Positions 5,327-5,390 of a DNA stretch of 5,390 bases are shown here, one piece after another (position 1 is the stretch's first letter; each line of letters starts with the position of its first letter). The DNA is taken from assembly GCA_937877625.1 (NCBI GenBank), contig CALFJG010000065.1, positions 1 through 5,390 of the forward strand. The letters run 5' to 3'. The notes under the pieces are model-generated. The model had not been told where the DNA came from and ran no database searches. It was given only the letters and a program-made list of their open reading frames with translations. The position numbers were made by a program, and so were the translations under genes. This DNA comes from an uncultured Prevotellaceae bacterium (GTDB taxonomy: Bacteria; Bacteroidota; Bacteroidia; Bacteroidales; Bacteroidaceae).

Positions 5327-5390
5327 TGTTACGATGGAGTGTTTCGAGTCGCGGCTCTGGTCTCTGCCAAGACCGTTGTTAATTGAATAA
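5327..5390 (-). other. Upstream region of the SUMF1-domain gene, no signal seen
   Basis: These 64 bases precede the start codon of the minus-strand gene. No -7 box, Shine-Dalgarno or clear inverted repeat is visible, and no upstream gene end can be identified on the minus strand. Regulation of the gene must be judged from sequence beyond the window. Confidence 0.5.

Noticed and set aside
5094..5390. 98-codon open frame on the plus strand near the right edge
   Set aside because: It is opposite the signal peptide and first part of the SUMF1-domain gene, with no motifs of its own.
1..5390. CRISPR array, insertion sequence or prophage
   Set aside because: No regularly spaced repeats, transposase, integrase or phage protein was found. 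The only repeats are the tRNA-Gly copies, the leader arms and microsatellites.

Overview
The window looks like chromosomal DNA of a Bacteroidetes bacterium, most likely Prevotella or a close relative. Four things suggest this. Two promoters have the Bacteroidetes -7 box TAnnTTTG (TATCTTTG before the tRNA operon, TACTTTTG before the transferase gene). The genes lack Shine-Dalgarno sequences. The tRNA genes do not encode CCA. The proteins also read like Bacteroidetes surface and secreted proteins. The genus is inferred from overall feel, not from a search.

Layout. Positions 1-380 (minus strand) hold a tRNA operon in transcription order Gly(GCC), Leu(CAG), Leu(GAG), Gly(GCC); the last copy is cut by the window edge. 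Its promoter lies at 425-457. Divergent from it, 622-2430 (+) encodes a CptA/EptA-type phosphoethanolamine transferase with its own promoter at about 559-591. A 670-bp stretch without a convincing gene follows (2431-3100). It holds a terminator-like hairpin, an AT-rich inverted repeat, a purine microsatellite, a possible promoter, and a large palindromic element just before the next start codon. Positions 3101-4132 (+) encode an acyltransferase-3 family membrane protein. A convergent intergenic region of about 360 bp (4133-4489) carries several hairpins, including a likely bidirectional terminator. Positions 4490-5326 (minus) encode a secreted SUMF1/FGE-fold protein that lacks the catalytic cysteine pair.

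How the genes relate. The first two proteins are both predicted to decorate cell-surface molecules in the envelope: one adds phosphoethanolamine to lipid A or LPS core, the other probably O-acylates a glycan or lipid. The large gap and separate promoter signals argue against a simple operon. The SUMF1 protein is transcribed towards them and is probably independent. Although the transferase belongs to the sulfatase superfamily, it uses a threonine nucleophile and needs no formylglycine.

No clearly new multi-gene system is visible. The strongest unexplained signal is in the leader of the acyltransferase gene (2923-3101): three related arms, where arm 2 can pair either with arm 1 (about 35 bp in total) or with arm 3 (17 bp) right up against the start codon. 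This resembles a translational attenuator, but it could also be a palindromic mobile-element remnant.
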